A stretch of 64,000 nt of DNA from Lachnospiraceae bacterium (GTDB taxonomy: Bacteria > Bacillota > Clostridia > Lachnospirales > Lachnospiraceae), in contig JAIKXH010000092.1 in NCBI GenBank assembly GCA_024684215.1, forward strand, positions 62,001-126,000. The letters are read 5' to 3'. Made by a program: the position numbers and the translations under genes. Below are positions 37,617 to 49,086 of this stretch, in pieces. Positions within the stretch are counted from its first letter, which is position 1, and the number at the start of each line of letters is the position of its first letter. A model generated the notes under the pieces. That model had not been told where the DNA came from and ran no database searches. It saw only the letters and a list, made by a program, of their open reading frames with translations.

Positions 37617-38645
37617 ATGGTATCATTTGAAAGCGACTATATTGCGGGAGCGCACCCTGAGATATTAAAGCGTTTTATGGAGACAAATTTGGAGCCACAG
37701 CCCGGATATGGTAGCGACGAGTATTGTAAGAGCGCAAAAGAAAAGATAAAAAAGGCTATCGGACTAAAGAGCGCGGATGTCGAATTTTTGGCAGGCGGAA
37801 CCCAGACAAACGCTGTTATAATATCAACCATGTTAAAGGACTACGAAGCCGTAGTAAGTGCAAAAAGCGGACATATCAGCGCACATGAAGCAAGTGCGGT
37901 GGAGTACACCGGACATGAGGTGTTGACCATACCTCAGGGAAACGGAAAAATGAAGGCTGAGGATTTAAAGAGCTTTGTTTCGGATTATTATGCCGACGAA
38001 GCTCATGACCATATGCCCTTTCCGGGAATGGTATACATATCACATCCCACAGAATACGGAACCCTTTATACCAAAAAGGAACTCGAAGATATCTCTGCGG
38101 TATGCAAGGAATATAATATGACACTTTTCATGGACGGAGCCAGACTCGGATACGGACTTATGAGTAAATGCACCGATGTAACCATTGGTGACATAGCAAG
38201 GCTTTGCGATGTGTTTTATATAGGCGGAACAAAGGTTGGGGCTCTCTGCGGAGAAGCTGTGGTATTTACCAAAAACAATAAGCCAAAGCATTTCCTTACC
38301 TCTGTAAAAAAGCGCGGAGCACTTCTGGCAAAGGGAAGGCTTTTGGGAGTCCAGTTCGACACGCTTTTTACGGACGATTTATATTTTAAGATAAGTGCAC
38401 ATGCTATAGACATGGCGGAGAAACTTAAAAAGATGCTTGAGAGCAAAGGAATGAAGTTCTTTATCGATTCCCCCACCAATCAGCAGTTCGTCATACTTGA
38501 AAATAATCAGATGGCAAAGATACGTGAAAAGGTTTCATTCAGTTTTTGGGAAAAATATGATGAAAACCATACTGTAGTCAGATTTGCCACAAGCTGGTCT
38601 ACAACAGATGAGGATCTGAAGGTCTTAGAGGATGCTTTGGGGTAG
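37617..38645 (+). CDS. Low-specificity threonine aldolase-like PLP enzyme
   Basis: beta-eliminating lyase family fold; FMDGARLGYGLM, FYIGGTKVGALCGEAVVF. Confidence 0.88.
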   Translation: MVSFESDYIAGAHPEILKRFMETNLEPQPGYGSDEYCKSAKEKIKKAIGLKSADVEFLAGGTQTNAVIISTMLKDYEAVVSAKSGHISAHEASAVEYTGHEVLTIPQGNGKMKAEDLKSFVSDYYADEAHDHMPFPGMVYISHPTEYGTLYTKKELEDISAVCKEYNMTLFMDGARLGYGLMSKCTDVTIGDIARLCDVFYIGGTKVGALCGEAVVFTKNNKPKHFLTSVKKRGALLAKGRLLGVQFDTLFTDDLYFKISAHAIDMAEKLKKMLESKGMKFFIDSPTNQQFVILENNQMAKIREKVSFSFWEKYDENHTVVRFATSWSTTDEDLKVLEDALG

Positions 38646-38751
38646 AACTTAGGATAAGATTTAAGATAAAAACATAAGATAAAAACTTAAGAAAAATCTT
38701 AAGATAAAACTTAGGATAAAACTAAAGATAAAAACTAAAAATAAAACTTCG
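38646..38751 (+). repeat. 12-13-bp degenerate tandem repeat array (about 8-9 units)
   Basis: acttaggataag / atttaagataaaa / acataagataaaa / acttaagaaaaa / tcttaagataaa / acttaggataaa / actaaagataaaa / actaaaaataaa. Confidence 0.85.
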
Positions 38752-38797
38752 AAAGCAACAAAGCCATTTCACCTATAACGGGAGAATAAAAAAGCAG

Positions 38798-39670
38798 ATG
38801 ATAACCGTCGGTGAGTATTTAAAAAGCAAATACGGTTGTAAAGTATATCGCATTGCCCTTGACGGTGGATTTACCTGCCCAAACAGAGACGGAAAAGTCG
38901 GAAAAGGCGGATGCATTTTTTGCTCTGCCGGCGGGAGCGGTGACTTTGCCGAAAGCAGATTGCTTTCGATAACGCAGCAGATTGAAAAAGGCAAAGAAAG
39001 GGTAAAAGAAAAAATAAAGTCCGGAAAGTACATAGCCTATTTCCAGGCTTTTACAAATACTTATGCCCCGGCAAAAAGATTAAGAGCGATGTTTACGGAG
39101 GCCATAAACCATCCCGATATAGTCGGGCTGTCTATCGCGACAAGGCCGGATTGTTTGCCTGAGGATGTATTAAATCTTTTGGAAGAGCTAAACAGGATAA
39201 AGCCCGTATGGGTGGAGTTGGGACTTCAGACCATACATGAAAATACGGCTAAATATATTAGACGCGGTTACCCTTTATCAGTATACGATACTGCGGTTTT
39301 GGAATTAAAAAAGAGAAATATAACCGTTATAACTCACGTAATAATCGGTCTTCCCGGTGAGAGCGCTGAGGACATGGAAGAGACGGTGAGATATGTCTGT
39401 AAAAACGCCGACGGTATTAAGCTTCAGCTTTTGCATGTATTGAGAGGAACGGACCTGGCTAAAGATTTCGAGGACGGAAAGTTTTCGGTGCTCAGCGAAG
39501 ATGAATATATGGAAGTTTTAAGAAGGCTTGTTAAAATAATTCCCGAAAATGTGATTGTTCACAGGCTCACGGGGGACGGCCCCAAAAAGGACCTGATAGC
39601 TCCGCTTTGGAGCGGAGACAAAAAGCATGTTTTAAACCGTATAAACAGAATGCTTGAAGATTTCGGTTAA
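38798..39670 (+). CDS. TIGR01212-family radical SAM protein (YtqA-like)
   Basis: GGFTCPNRDGKVGKGGCIFCSAGGSGDF, IVGLSIATRPDCLPEDVL, HVIIGLPGE. Confidence 0.9.
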   Translation: MITVGEYLKSKYGCKVYRIALDGGFTCPNRDGKVGKGGCIFCSAGGSGDFAESRLLSITQQIEKGKERVKEKIKSGKYIAYFQAFTNTYAPAKRLRAMFTEAINHPDIVGLSIATRPDCLPEDVLNLLEELNRIKPVWVELGLQTIHENTAKYIRRGYPLSVYDTAVLELKKRNITVITHVIIGLPGESAEDMEETVRYVCKNADGIKLQLLHVLRGTDLAKDFEDGKFSVLSEDEYMEVLRRLVKIIPENVIVHRLTGDGPKKDLIAPLWSGDKKHVLNRINRMLEDFG

Positions 39671-39727
39671 AGATATAAACAGATTTAAACTATGGGTGTT
39701 TTATACATCTATTTACGGAGGATGTTT

Positions 39728-40108
39728 ATGAAGGGATATAAAATGGAAATTGCTCAGACGAAGCAGGGCGTGCCTGTTTCTACGGGCAAAGCGGATGCTG
39801 AGGCCGAAAAGAAAAGAGAAAATGAAAATGAGAAAAAACTTCTCGAATCTCTTGTTGCCGATGATCTGGAAAACAAACCTAACCGTTGTAGGATCTGCGG
39901 AGCAAAACTAAGCTATGACGGATTGGGTGAATATATATGTCCCGATTGCGGCCATAAAGAGTACGATGATTACGGTATAGTCAGAAATTTTCTTGAAGAG
40001 CATCCCGGCGCCACTGCCATTCAGGTTGAGAAGGGAACCGGAATATCGAGAAATAAGATTACAAGGATGATTGCGGACGATAAGTTCAGCGTGAAAATAA
40101 AGAACTAA
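39728..40108 (+). CDS. Zinc-ribbon plus helix-turn-helix protein, function unknown
   Basis: [22 protein letters not shown] ribbon and HTH-like [20 protein letters not shown]. Confidence 0.65.
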   Translation: MKGYKMEIAQTKQGVPVSTGKADAEAEKKRENENEKKLLESLVADDLENKPNRCRICGAKLSYDGLGEYICPDCGHKEYDDYGIVRNFLEEHPGATAIQVEKGTGISRNKITRMIADDKFSVKIKN

Positions 40109-40140
40109 ATGGAGCCAAACCAAAAGAGGTTTTAATCGAT

Positions 40141-42117
40141 ATGGATTTTAAATTACACTCCGATTATCAGCCTACAGGCGATCAGCCGCAGGCTATAAAA
40201 GAATTAGTTGAGGGTTTCAAACAGGGCAACCAGTTTGAGACCCTGCTTGGCGTTACAGGCTCAGGTAAGACTTTTACCATGGCCAATGTCATTGCGGCTT
40301 TAAACAAGCCTACGCTTATCATTTCCCACAATAAGACTCTTGCGGGTCAGCTCTATGGTGAGATGAAGGAATTTTTCCCGGAGAACGCGGTAGAGTATTT
40401 TGTGTCCTACTATGATTATTATCAGCCTGAAGCTTATGTGCCTCAGTCCGATACATATATCGCAAAGGATTCATCGATAAATGATGAGATAGATAAGCTC
40501 CGCCTTTCCGCAACGGCTTCACTTTCAGAGAGGCGCGATGTGGTTGTGGTTGCTTCCGTATCATGTATATACGGACTGGGCTCCCCCGATGAATATAAGG
40601 GTATGATCCTGTCGCTTCGCCCCGGTCAAAGTATCGACAGGGATGATGTGGTAAGGGCTCTTATAGATATGCAGTATGAGCGAAACGATATGGAAAAAAA
40701 GCCCGGAATTTTTACAGTTCACGGAGATGTCGTCGAGATTTATCCCGCACAGGGCGGGGATTACCTGATCCGTATCGAATGGTTTGGAGATGAGATAGAC
40801 CGTATAGTCGAAGTGGAACCGATGAACGGCAGAATGAAAGCTACCCTGGAACACATTGCGGTATTCCCGGCTTCTCACTATGTTGTATCACCCGACAGAA
40901 TAAAGATTGCATGTAATGATATTGAAAAGGAACTGGAAGAGAGAGTCAAATACTTTAAAGGTGAGGACAGACTCATCGAGGCACAAAGAATTTCCGAGAG
41001 GACCAATTTTGATGTTGAAATGCTCAGGGAAACGGGCTTTTGCTCAGGTATCGAGAACTATTCAAGGCATCTTTCCGGTATGAAGGCCGGAGAGCCTCCT
41101 ATGACGCTTATGGATTTCTTCCCGGAAGATTTTCTCATAATCGTTGATGAGTCGCATATGACGATTCCGCAGATAAGGGCGATGTACGCCGGGGATCGTT
41201 CAAGAAAAACCACTCTTGTGGATTACGGCTTCAGACTTCCTTCGGCACTTGACAACAGACCTCTAAATTTTGATGAGTTCGAGGACCATATCAATCAGAT
41301 GCTTTTTGTATCCGCAACGCCCTCCACGTATGAGGCTGAGCATGAGCTTTTACGCACCGAACAGGTTATAAGGCCTACCGGACTTCTTGACCCCGAGGTG
41401 GATGTAAGACCTGTTGAGGGTCAGATTGATGATCTTTTGGGAGAAATAAGAAAAGAGGCCGATAAAAAGCATAAGGTGCTGATCACCACGCTTACTAAGA
41501 GGATGGCGGAGGACCTTACCGATTATCTAAGAGATGCCGGGGTGAGAGTTAAATACATGCACTCTGATATCGAGGCGTTAGAGAGAGCAAAGATCATCAG
41601 AGATATGAGACTTGATGTATTTGATGTTCTTGTCGGAATCAATCTTTTGAGAGAGGGTCTTGATATTCCTGAGATTACACTTGTTGCAATACTTGATGCA
41701 GACAAGGAAGGATTTTTAAGAAGCGAGACCAGCCTTGTCCAGACAATCGGACGTGCCGCACGTAACAGTGAAGGACGGGTTATCATGTATGCTGATGTCA
41801 TGACGGATTCCATGAAAAACGCTATTGATGAGACAAACCGCCGCAGAGAGATACAGGACAAGTACAACAAAGAGCACGGCATCACTCCCACGACCATCAG
41901 AAAATCAGTCAGGGAGCTTATCAGTATATCCAAGGAAATTGCAAAGGAAGAGGTTCGCTTCGAAAAGGATCCCGAATCCATGAATCCCGCGGAGATAAAA
42001 AAGCTGGCTGAGAAGCTTGAAAAGCAAATGCGCAAGGCTGCCGCCGAGCTTGACTTTGAAACTGCCGCAGAGCTGCGCGACAAGATAATAGATCTGAAAA
42101 AACAGCTTAAGGAGTGA
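40141..42117 (+). CDS. uvrB: Excinuclease ABC subunit B
   Basis: [37 protein letters not shown]-terminal UVR motif. Confidence 0.96.
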   Translation: MDFKLHSDYQPTGDQPQAIKELVEGFKQGNQFETLLGVTGSGKTFTMANVIAALNKPTLIISHNKTLAGQLYGEMKEFFPENAVEYFVSYYDYYQPEAYVPQSDTYIAKDSSINDEIDKLRLSATASLSERRDVVVVASVSCIYGLGSPDEYKGMILSLRPGQSIDRDDVVRALIDMQYERNDMEKKPGIFTVHGDVVEIYPAQGGDYLIRIEWFGDEIDRIVEVEPMNGRMKATLEHIAVFPASHYVVSPDRIKIACNDIEKELEERVKYFKGEDRLIEAQRISERTNFDVEMLRETGFCSGIENYSRHLSGMKAGEPPMTLMDFFPEDFLIIVDESHMTIPQIRAMYAGDRSRKTTLVDYGFRLPSALDNRPLNFDEFEDHINQMLFVSATPSTYEAEHELLRTEQVIRPTGLLDPEVDVRPVEGQIDDLLGEIRKEADKKHKVLITTLTKRMAEDLTDYLRDAGVRVKYMHSDIEALERAKIIRDMRLDVFDVLVGINLLREGLDIPEITLVAILDADKEGFLRSETSLVQTIGRAARNSEGRVIMYADVMTDSMKNAIDETNRRREIQDKYNKEHGITPTTIRKSVRELISISKEIAKEEVRFEKDPESMNPAEIKKLAEKLEKQMRKAAAELDFETAAELRDKIIDLKKQLKE

Positions 42118-42129
42118 TTTTGATCAATT

Positions 42130-42182
42130 AGTCGCATTAACGCAATGATTAAATGAAGTAGTTGCTTAATGCGGCTTTTTTA
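42130..42182 (+). terminator. Probable intrinsic terminator after uvrB
   Basis: agtcgcattaa ... ttaatgcggct followed by tttttat, with an internal gcaa/ttgc arm. Confidence 0.65.
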
Positions 42183-42227
42183 TGTAAAATAGAAATGTTG
42201 CAAATGTGAATATGGGAGGTTCATGTT

Positions 42228-43715
42228 ATGTCTGATTATTTTATTGATATGCTCTCACCGGAAGAGCAAAAAGTTATTTATTACGTACCTACTTTTGCTG
42301 AAATGCTAAAGAAATTCGAAAAGGATTTTGCTGATAATATAGCTACTACCGATGGAAATACGTCTTACACCTTTAAAGAACTTGTAAGCCGCGTCGCAAA
42401 AAGACGCGCCGTACTTGCCGCTGCTGGAGTAAAGCAGGGTGATAAGGTCGGCGTTATGGCGAGAAACGATCTCGATGCCATGGAGTGGTTTTTGGCCGTC
42501 CCTTCGATGGGGGCAGTTCTTACAATGCTTCCCGTACAGCTCGGAGCAGAACAGATCACCGGTATTTCAATGAAGTTTGGATTTACCGCTATGGTTATGG
42601 CCGATGAGTTTAAGCCACTTGCTGAAAATGTAAAGTGCAAGATTATCTCTCACAAAGAGATTTCCGATACAGAGGCTCCTTACGGAGACGTTAAAAAGGA
42701 ATCCGTTGCCGCTATATACTTTACCGGCGGTACAACAGGAGCACCCAAGGGAGTAATCCTTACTCACGGTGCTCTTATGAGAGGAGCATTAAACGGCTCT
42801 TATCAGCCCGGCGGAGTTTTCGGACACAGGGTTATGGTCATTCTTCCCATGTCCCATATATTCGGCTCTGTTATGGGATTTTTATCGGTACTTTACACCG
42901 GATCTACCGTTATCGCATGCCCCGATATGAGAGCTGCGGTAGGACAGATTCCTGCACTCCGTCCCACCGCTCTTGTACTTGTGCCCGGACTTGTAGAAAT
43001 TATACTCGGCCTCGCAAAAATGAAGGGCAAAGGCTTTTTGGGAGATTTAAAGAAGATGATAGTAGGAGCGGCTCCTGTACCGCCCAGGCTTATAAAGGAC
43101 GCGGCCGCATTTGACATAAAGCTTTACCCCGGATACGGACTTACCGAGGGAGCTAACCTTACATCGGCTAATATTGATATTGATAAAAAGCCCGAATCCA
43201 TGGGTAAGATTTATCCCGAGCAGGAAGTTAAAGTTGTCGACGGAGAGCTTTGGATAAAGGGTGATAATGTGATGGTAGGATATGCGGGCAATCCGGAAGA
43301 GACCGCAAAGGTTATGGAAGACGGATGGCTAAAGACAGGCGATCTTGTCCGCTTTGATGAGGAAGGATTCCTCTATATCACGGGCAGAATCAAGAACCTT
43401 ATCATATTATCCAACGGTGAAAATGTATCACCCGAGGAACTTGAGGAATTTTTCTATAAAGACCCCAGGGTTAAGGACGCGCTTGCAAGAGAAATGCAGG
43501 TTGGCGGAAATACTGTAATTGGTATTGAAATCCTTCCTCTCGAGCCCGCTGTGGCCGGCATGAGCGCCGAGGAAGTGCAAAAGGCTATGGAAGCTTTGAC
43601 CGAGAGCATAAACGCAAAGCTCCCCAGCTACATGAATATCACAAAAACCATCGTCAGGACCGAAGATTTCCCTCGTACCGGTGCGATGAAGATAGACAGA
43701 AACAAAGTAAAATAA
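42228..43715 (+). CDS. AMP-dependent acyl-CoA/acyl-ACP synthetase
   Basis: YFTGGTTGAPKGVILTH, GYGLTEGANL, GWLKTGDLVRFDEEGFLYITGRIKNLII. Confidence 0.92.
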   Translation: MSDYFIDMLSPEEQKVIYYVPTFAEMLKKFEKDFADNIATTDGNTSYTFKELVSRVAKRRAVLAAAGVKQGDKVGVMARNDLDAMEWFLAVPSMGAVLTMLPVQLGAEQITGISMKFGFTAMVMADEFKPLAENVKCKIISHKEISDTEAPYGDVKKESVAAIYFTGGTTGAPKGVILTHGALMRGALNGSYQPGGVFGHRVMVILPMSHIFGSVMGFLSVLYTGSTVIACPDMRAAVGQIPALRPTALVLVPGLVEIILGLAKMKGKGFLGDLKKMIVGAAPVPPRLIKDAAAFDIKLYPGYGLTEGANLTSANIDIDKKPESMGKIYPEQEVKVVDGELWIKGDNVMVGYAGNPEETAKVMEDGWLKTGDLVRFDEEGFLYITGRIKNLIILSNGENVSPEELEEFFYKDPRVKDALAREMQVGGNTVIGIEILPLEPAVAGMSAEEVQKAMEALTESINAKLPSYMNITKTIVRTEDFPRTGAMKIDRNKVK

Positions 43716-43757
43716 TCATGGAATATCATCCGTTTTACGGGTGAGATAGGTGAACCA

Positions 43758-44612
43758 ATGGCTTCAAAGACAGGACTTATTCTTGAGGGTGGTGCGATTC
43801 GCGGAATTTTTACCGCAGGCGTTCTTGATTGCCTTCTCGATAAAGATGTATATTTTCCTTACGTATCCGGCGTTTCGGTCGGAGTAAGCAATGCATCGGG
43901 TTTTATCTCAAGACAAAAAGGCAGATCCAAAAAGATTTTGACTCATGAGAATACCAGAACCTTTTTCGGACTTCCAAATATATTAAGAACCGGTAAGGTG
44001 CTTGATCTTGATGAGTGTATTGTAAAATATGCTTACGACAATTTCCCTTATGATTTTGAGACTTTTCACAAATCGGACGTACTTTGGGAGGCTGTTGTGG
44101 CCAACTGCGAGACCGGTGAAGCAGAGTATGTATCGGATTTTCAGAGCGATATGGAGACACTGGAATTTTGCAAAGCATCCTGCTCGCTTCCCTTTATATG
44201 CAAGCCCATAGAACTCAGAGGAAAGAAATATCTTGACGGTTCGTTGGCGGATTCGATTCCTTTTAAGCGCGCTCTTGATATGGGATGTGACAAGATATGT
44301 CTCGTACTTACAAAAGCGGATCTCCATGAGGCTACCGATTACAAAAAGCTTAAGTTTTTGGTGGATATGTTTTACCGCAGAAAATATCCCAAGCTTGCGG
44401 ATACAATTCTCGGACGTAAGGATCAGTACCTGCGTCAGATGGAAGAGATTGAAAAAATGGAGCGTGAGGGAAGGGCGATGATCATAAAGCCCGATGAGAC
44501 TACGGTTGCCCATTTTGAAAATAATAAAGAAAAGCTCGAGAAGTGTTATAATGATGCATATAAGCTGATGGAGAGAAGATACGACGAGCTGATGGCATTT
44601 ATGAATGAATAA
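43758..44612 (+). CDS. Patatin-like phospholipase
   Basis: Oxyanion EGGAIRGIFTAGVL, nucleophile elbow SGVSVGVSNA, catalytic DGSLADSIP. Confidence 0.92.
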   Translation: MASKTGLILEGGAIRGIFTAGVLDCLLDKDVYFPYVSGVSVGVSNASGFISRQKGRSKKILTHENTRTFFGLPNILRTGKVLDLDECIVKYAYDNFPYDFETFHKSDVLWEAVVANCETGEAEYVSDFQSDMETLEFCKASCSLPFICKPIELRGKKYLDGSLADSIPFKRALDMGCDKICLVLTKADLHEATDYKKLKFLVDMFYRRKYPKLADTILGRKDQYLRQMEEIEKMEREGRAMIIKPDETTVAHFENNKEKLEKCYNDAYKLMERRYDELMAFMNE

Positions 44613-44622
44613 ATTTGTAAAT

Positions 44623-44650
44623 AGGGGCGATATGTACGCCCCTGTTTTTA
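44623..44650 (+). terminator. Intrinsic terminator after patatin gene
   Basis: aggggcg-atatgta-cgcccct-gttttta. Confidence 0.85.
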
Positions 44651-44727
44651 CATTTTGCATTATTTTAGACGGACGGTTAGGGATTTATAAATAACTTGCA
44701 GGCGTTGCAAAAAAGCGGGGTATTGGT

Positions 44728-46134
44728 ATGGAACATTATGCAACCGAGATTGAGAGGCAATTCAGGAACTGGCTTAAAAAACAGGTCTACGGCGATGGAA
44801 TGAGGGTATTTACCGACAACGAGATCAGTGCATATTCCTATGCAATAAGAAACTCCTGTGAAAAGGTCAGAGAACTTACGTTTAAGAATCTTTTCTCGTA
44901 CAAAACCGCAAAAGAACTTGGCGAGGAGATAGACTGGCTTAAAATAGACTCCGAATATATAAGTATTGACCGCGCCGGAAACGGTACTTTAAGCACGGCC
45001 CTAGAGCTTTATATGTTTTATCTTGAAAACGGTTCCGAGAGTGTTGCACCTGAAAAGCATGCACAGTTTTATCTATCCGGAGAAGCCTCCGAGATTGCAA
45101 GAAAGGAAGCTTCGCCTTTGGAGTTTTACTATCATGAAGTGCCAATGAAGCCGATTCAAAGGGTTTACTACGGTGCGCCGGGAACCGGAAAGTCCTATAA
45201 TGTACGTAAGCTTTTGGAAAAAGAGTTCTCCGATGAGGAGCAGCTTCGCACACATATTAAGAGAGTTATTTTTCATCCCGCATATACCTACGGTGATTTT
45301 ATAGGAGCCATAAAGCCGCTTATCTCTCTCGAAAAACCTCTTGATTACGTATATGTGGCAGGACCTTTTTCAGAGCTTTTAAAAGCAGCTTTTTTAAACC
45401 CCGAGGAAAAGTATTATCTCATAATAGAGGAGATAAACAGAGGCTATGCACCTTCGATATTCGGCGATGTATTTCAGCTCCTTGACAGAGGCGATAACGG
45501 AAAAAGCGAATACCCTATAGTCAACAGAGACCTTGGTGCATATTTTTCAAGAGATCCCTGGATGAAAAATATTTTCTATGACGGAATGATATGGATTCCC
45601 GCAAACTTTAATATTATTGCCACAATGAATACGGCGGATGAAAATATATTCGTTATGGACAATGCTTTCAAACGAAGATTTGAGCTGGTGTACGTGCCGA
45701 TAGATTTTGATATTTTGCCTGATGGTATGAAAGAGGAAAAGAAGATTTTCTCCGGAGACAAAAGCTTAGAGGAACTGTTTATGAATTCCGAAGTAAACAA
45801 AGAATTTGCAGAAAAGCTCTCCGCATCGGGTAATTTAAAGCGTAACTGGGGAACTTTTGCGGCTATCGTAAACAATACAATAAACGCTGAAAATCTTAGC
45901 GGTAAAAAGCAGGGGATGCCGCATGGAGCTCTTATAGCCGAGAACAAAAAGCTCGGTCCGTTCTTTGTAAAGCCGGAAGAACTTGAGGATGCGGATCTGT
46001 TTTTTAACAAGGTTATATTTTATTTAAAGCAGGATGTATTCTGCGATTCGGCTAGATTTTTTACCGGATCGTTTGAAGAGATTTACAATAAATACAATAA
46101 GTCCGGGGGAGATATATTTGAGCTTCTTGTGTAG
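44728..46134 (+). CDS. McrB-like AAA+ (GTPase-type) protein, orphan (no McrC seen)
   Basis: Walker A YGAPGTGKSYNV, Walker B YYLIIEEINRG, MNTADENIFVMDNAFKRRFELV signature. Confidence 0.85.
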   Translation: MEHYATEIERQFRNWLKKQVYGDGMRVFTDNEISAYSYAIRNSCEKVRELTFKNLFSYKTAKELGEEIDWLKIDSEYISIDRAGNGTLSTALELYMFYLENGSESVAPEKHAQFYLSGEASEIARKEASPLEFYYHEVPMKPIQRVYYGAPGTGKSYNVRKLLEKEFSDEEQLRTHIKRVIFHPAYTYGDFIGAIKPLISLEKPLDYVYVAGPFSELLKAAFLNPEEKYYLIIEEINRGYAPSIFGDVFQLLDRGDNGKSEYPIVNRDLGAYFSRDPWMKNIFYDGMIWIPANFNIIATMNTADENIFVMDNAFKRRFELVYVPIDFDILPDGMKEEKKIFSGDKSLEELFMNSEVNKEFAEKLSASGNLKRNWGTFAAIVNNTINAENLSGKKQGMPHGALIAENKKLGPFFVKPEELEDADLFFNKVIFYLKQDVFCDSARFFTGSFEEIYNKYNKSGGDIFELLV

Positions 46135-46181
46135 GGGCAATAAATATGTATTTGTCACACAAGTACGGAAACAGGTAAGAA

Positions 46182-49067
46182 ATGAAAAAGACAGATAAAG
46201 AAACAAATATTAAAAACAACGGACAGGCCCTTAAAATGCTCCCTAAAAATACAATAAGGGTTAGGGGAGCGAGAGAAAACAATTTAAAAAATATTGATGT
46301 GGAGATTCCCAGAGATTCCCTCGTTGTAATGACGGGCGTATCCGGAAGCGGTAAATCTTCACTTGCTTTTGATACAATCTACGCTGAAGGACAGAGACGC
46401 TATATGGAGTCACTGTCCTCTTACGCCAGACAGTTTCTCGGACAGATGGAAAAGCCGAATGTTGAAAATATCGAAGGACTTTCTCCCGCGATTTCCATAG
46501 ACCAAAAGTCCACCAACAGAAACCCCAGGTCCACCGTGGGTACGGTTACTGAGATCTATGATTACTTCAGACTTTTATATGCGAGGATCGGTATCCCCCA
46601 CTGCCCCAACTGCGGCAGAGCTATAGAAAGACAGACTGTGGACCAGATGGTTGACAGGATATTAGCGCTTCCGGAAGGAACCAAGATACAGGTCCTTTCG
46701 CCTGTGGTAAGGGGCAGAAAAGGCCAGCATGAAAAGGTCATTGAACGCGCAAGAAAGGGAGGATATGCCCGTGTTCGCGTGGACGGAATACAGTATGATC
46801 TGTCCGAAGACATCAATATGGAGAAAAACAACAAGCATAATATCGAGATTATAATCGACAGACTTGTTGTAAAAGAAGGTATTGAGACCAGACTTGCAGA
46901 CTCGATTGAAAATGCGATCAAACTGGCGGAGGGGCTCCTCTATATCGATGTTATAGACGGTAAAATGCTTACCTTTTCCACGAGCTATGCATGCCCGGAT
47001 TGCGGCATAAGTATACCTGAGGTTGAGCCCAGGAGCTTTTCTTTCAACAATCCTTTCGGAGCATGCCCTGTTTGCGCGGGACTTGGATATAAAATGGAGT
47101 TTGATGTGGATCTGATGATTCCGGATCAGTCTCTGTCAATTAACGAAGGTGCCATAACCGTTTTGGGATGGCAGAGTGCAAACACAAAGGGAAGCTTTAC
47201 TAACGCTGTCCTCAAGGCACTTTGCGAGGAGTTTAAATTTGATCTGGACACTCCTTTTGAAAAATATCCCGAGAAGATTAAAAAGATTTTAATCTATGGA
47301 ACAGACAAAGAGGTAAAAGTAAAATATACCGGACAGCGCGGAAGCGGTGTGTATCCAATCACTTTTGAGGGACTTATCAAAAATGTAGAGAGGCGCTATC
47401 GTGAGACCTTCTCCGAGACCTCAAAGGCAGAGTATGAGACCTTTATGCGCATCACACCCTGCTCGGAGTGCGGCGGAAAGAGACTTAAAAAAGAATCACT
47501 CGCTGTAACCGTTGGTGATAAAAATATTTTTGATGTCACTGACATGTCAGTACTTGATCTTAACGCCTTTTTGAAGGGATTAAAGCTTACAAATCAGCAG
47601 TCTCTTATCGGCGAACAGATTTTAAGAGAGATAAATGCGAGAGTCGGATTTTTGATAAACGTAGGTCTTGATTATCTTTCTCTTTCTCGTGCAACCGCCA
47701 CATTATCGGGTGGTGAAGCACAGCGTATAAGGCTTGCTACTCAGATAGGTTCGGGACTTGTGGGCGTATGTTATATTTTGGATGAGCCCTCTATCGGACT
47801 TCATCAAAGAGACAATGACAAGCTTCTTGCGACGCTTAAAAATCTTAGGGATTTAGGCAATACGCTTATAGTGGTTGAGCATGATGAAGATACCATGCTT
47901 GCTGCGGATTATATCGTGGACATCGGACCGGGCGCAGGATCTCACGGAGGAGAAGTGATTGCTACAGGTACTGCGGAAGATATAATGAAGGTGCCCGAGT
48001 CGATAACAGGTCAGTATCTGTCCGGCAAAAAGAAAATACCTGTGCCTGATAAGCGCAGAAAACCTGCCGGATGGCTCACCGTAAAGGGAGCTCAGGAAAA
48101 CAATTTAAAAAACATAGATGTGAAATTTCCGCTCGGAGTATTTACATGCGTGACCGGAGTGTCGGGAAGCGGCAAGAGTTCTCTTGTGAATGAGATTTTA
48201 TATAATCAGCTTGCAAAGAAACTTAACCGTGCTCATACCATTCCCGGAAAGCATAAATCCATTACCGGAATAGAAAAGCTCGATAAGGTTATTTGTATAG
48301 ACCAAAGCCCCATCGGAAGAACTCCACGCTCCAATCCTGCCACATACACCGGAGCTTTCGACCTTATAAGAGATTTGTTTGCTTCGACCGTAGACGCAAA
48401 GGCAAGAGGATACAGCAAAGGAAGATTCTCTTTTAATGTAAAGGGCGGAAGATGTGAGGCTTGCTCCGGAGACGGTATCGTAAAGATTGAGATGCATTTC
48501 TTGCCTGATGTATATGTTCCCTGCGAAGTATGCGGCGGAAAAAGATACAACAGAGAAACTTTAGAGGTCAAATACAAGGGTAAGAGCATATATGATGTTC
48601 TTGATATGAGAGTCGAGGAAGCGCTGGGATTTTTTGAAAATGTGCCTTCAATCAGAAATAAGATTCAGACCCTCTATGATGTTGGACTCGGATATATCAA
48701 ACTTGGTCAGCCTTCCACGGAATTGTCGGGAGGCGAGGCACAGCGTATAAAGCTGGCGACAGAGCTTTCGAGACGCTCTACCGGTAAGACGATCTATATC
48801 CTTGATGAACCGACCACGGGACTTCATTTTGCCGATGTACATAAACTTGTGGATATACTTCACAGACTCGCAGACGGCGGAAATACCGTTGTAGTCATTG
48901 AACATAATCTGGACGTAATCAAGTGCGCGGATTATATTATTGATATGGGACCCGAGGGCGGAGACAGAGGCGGAACCGTTATCGCCGAAGGAACCCCCGA
49001 GCAGATTGCAAAATGCAAAGAGTCTTACACCGGATTGTATGTAAAAAAGATGCTGGAGAAAAAATAA
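46182..49067 (+). CDS. uvrA: Excinuclease ABC subunit A
   Basis: [11 protein letters not shown], zinc [40 protein letters not shown]. Confidence 0.96.
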   Translation: MKKTDKETNIKNNGQALKMLPKNTIRVRGARENNLKNIDVEIPRDSLVVMTGVSGSGKSSLAFDTIYAEGQRRYMESLSSYARQFLGQMEKPNVENIEGLSPAISIDQKSTNRNPRSTVGTVTEIYDYFRLLYARIGIPHCPNCGRAIERQTVDQMVDRILALPEGTKIQVLSPVVRGRKGQHEKVIERARKGGYARVRVDGIQYDLSEDINMEKNNKHNIEIIIDRLVVKEGIETRLADSIENAIKLAEGLLYIDVIDGKMLTFSTSYACPDCGISIPEVEPRSFSFNNPFGACPVCAGLGYKMEFDVDLMIPDQSLSINEGAITVLGWQSANTKGSFTNAVLKALCEEFKFDLDTPFEKYPEKIKKILIYGTDKEVKVKYTGQRGSGVYPITFEGLIKNVERRYRETFSETSKAEYETFMRITPCSECGGKRLKKESLAVTVGDKNIFDVTDMSVLDLNAFLKGLKLTNQQSLIGEQILREINARVGFLINVGLDYLSLSRATATLSGGEAQRIRLATQIGSGLVGVCYILDEPSIGLHQRDNDKLLATLKNLRDLGNTLIVVEHDEDTMLAADYIVDIGPGAGSHGGEVIATGTAEDIMKVPESITGQYLSGKKKIPVPDKRRKPAGWLTVKGAQENNLKNIDVKFPLGVFTCVTGVSGSGKSSLVNEILYNQLAKKLNRAHTIPGKHKSITGIEKLDKVICIDQSPIGRTPRSNPATYTGAFDLIRDLFASTVDAKARGYSKGRFSFNVKGGRCEACSGDGIVKIEMHFLPDVYVPCEVCGGKRYNRETLEVKYKGKSIYDVLDMRVEEALGFFENVPSIRNKIQTLYDVGLGYIKLGQPSTELSGGEAQRIKLATELSRRSTGKTIYILDEPTTGLHFADVHKLVDILHRLADGGNTVVVIEHNLDVIKCADYIIDMGPEGGDRGGTVIAEGTPEQIAKCKESYTGLYVKKMLEKK

Positions 49068-49086
49068 TTCTCAGTCGGAGAAAACT

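Noticed and set aside
38646-38751. Short regularly repeated units resembling a CRISPR array
   Set aside because: Units are 12-13 bp, directly adjacent, degenerate and AT-rich with no unique spacers and no cas genes; a tandem repeat fits better.
41523-42137. 204-aa minus-strand ORF opposite uvrB
   Set aside because: Low-complexity Ser-rich shadow of the uvrB coding strand; no RBS or family features.
43983-44660. 225-aa minus-strand ORF opposite the patatin gene
   Set aside because: Fully antisense to a strongly supported CDS; no recognisable motifs; typical shadow ORF.
44728-46134. Complete McrBC restriction system
   Set aside because: No McrC-like nuclease gene adjacent; upstream is a terminator and a patatin gene, downstream is uvrA.
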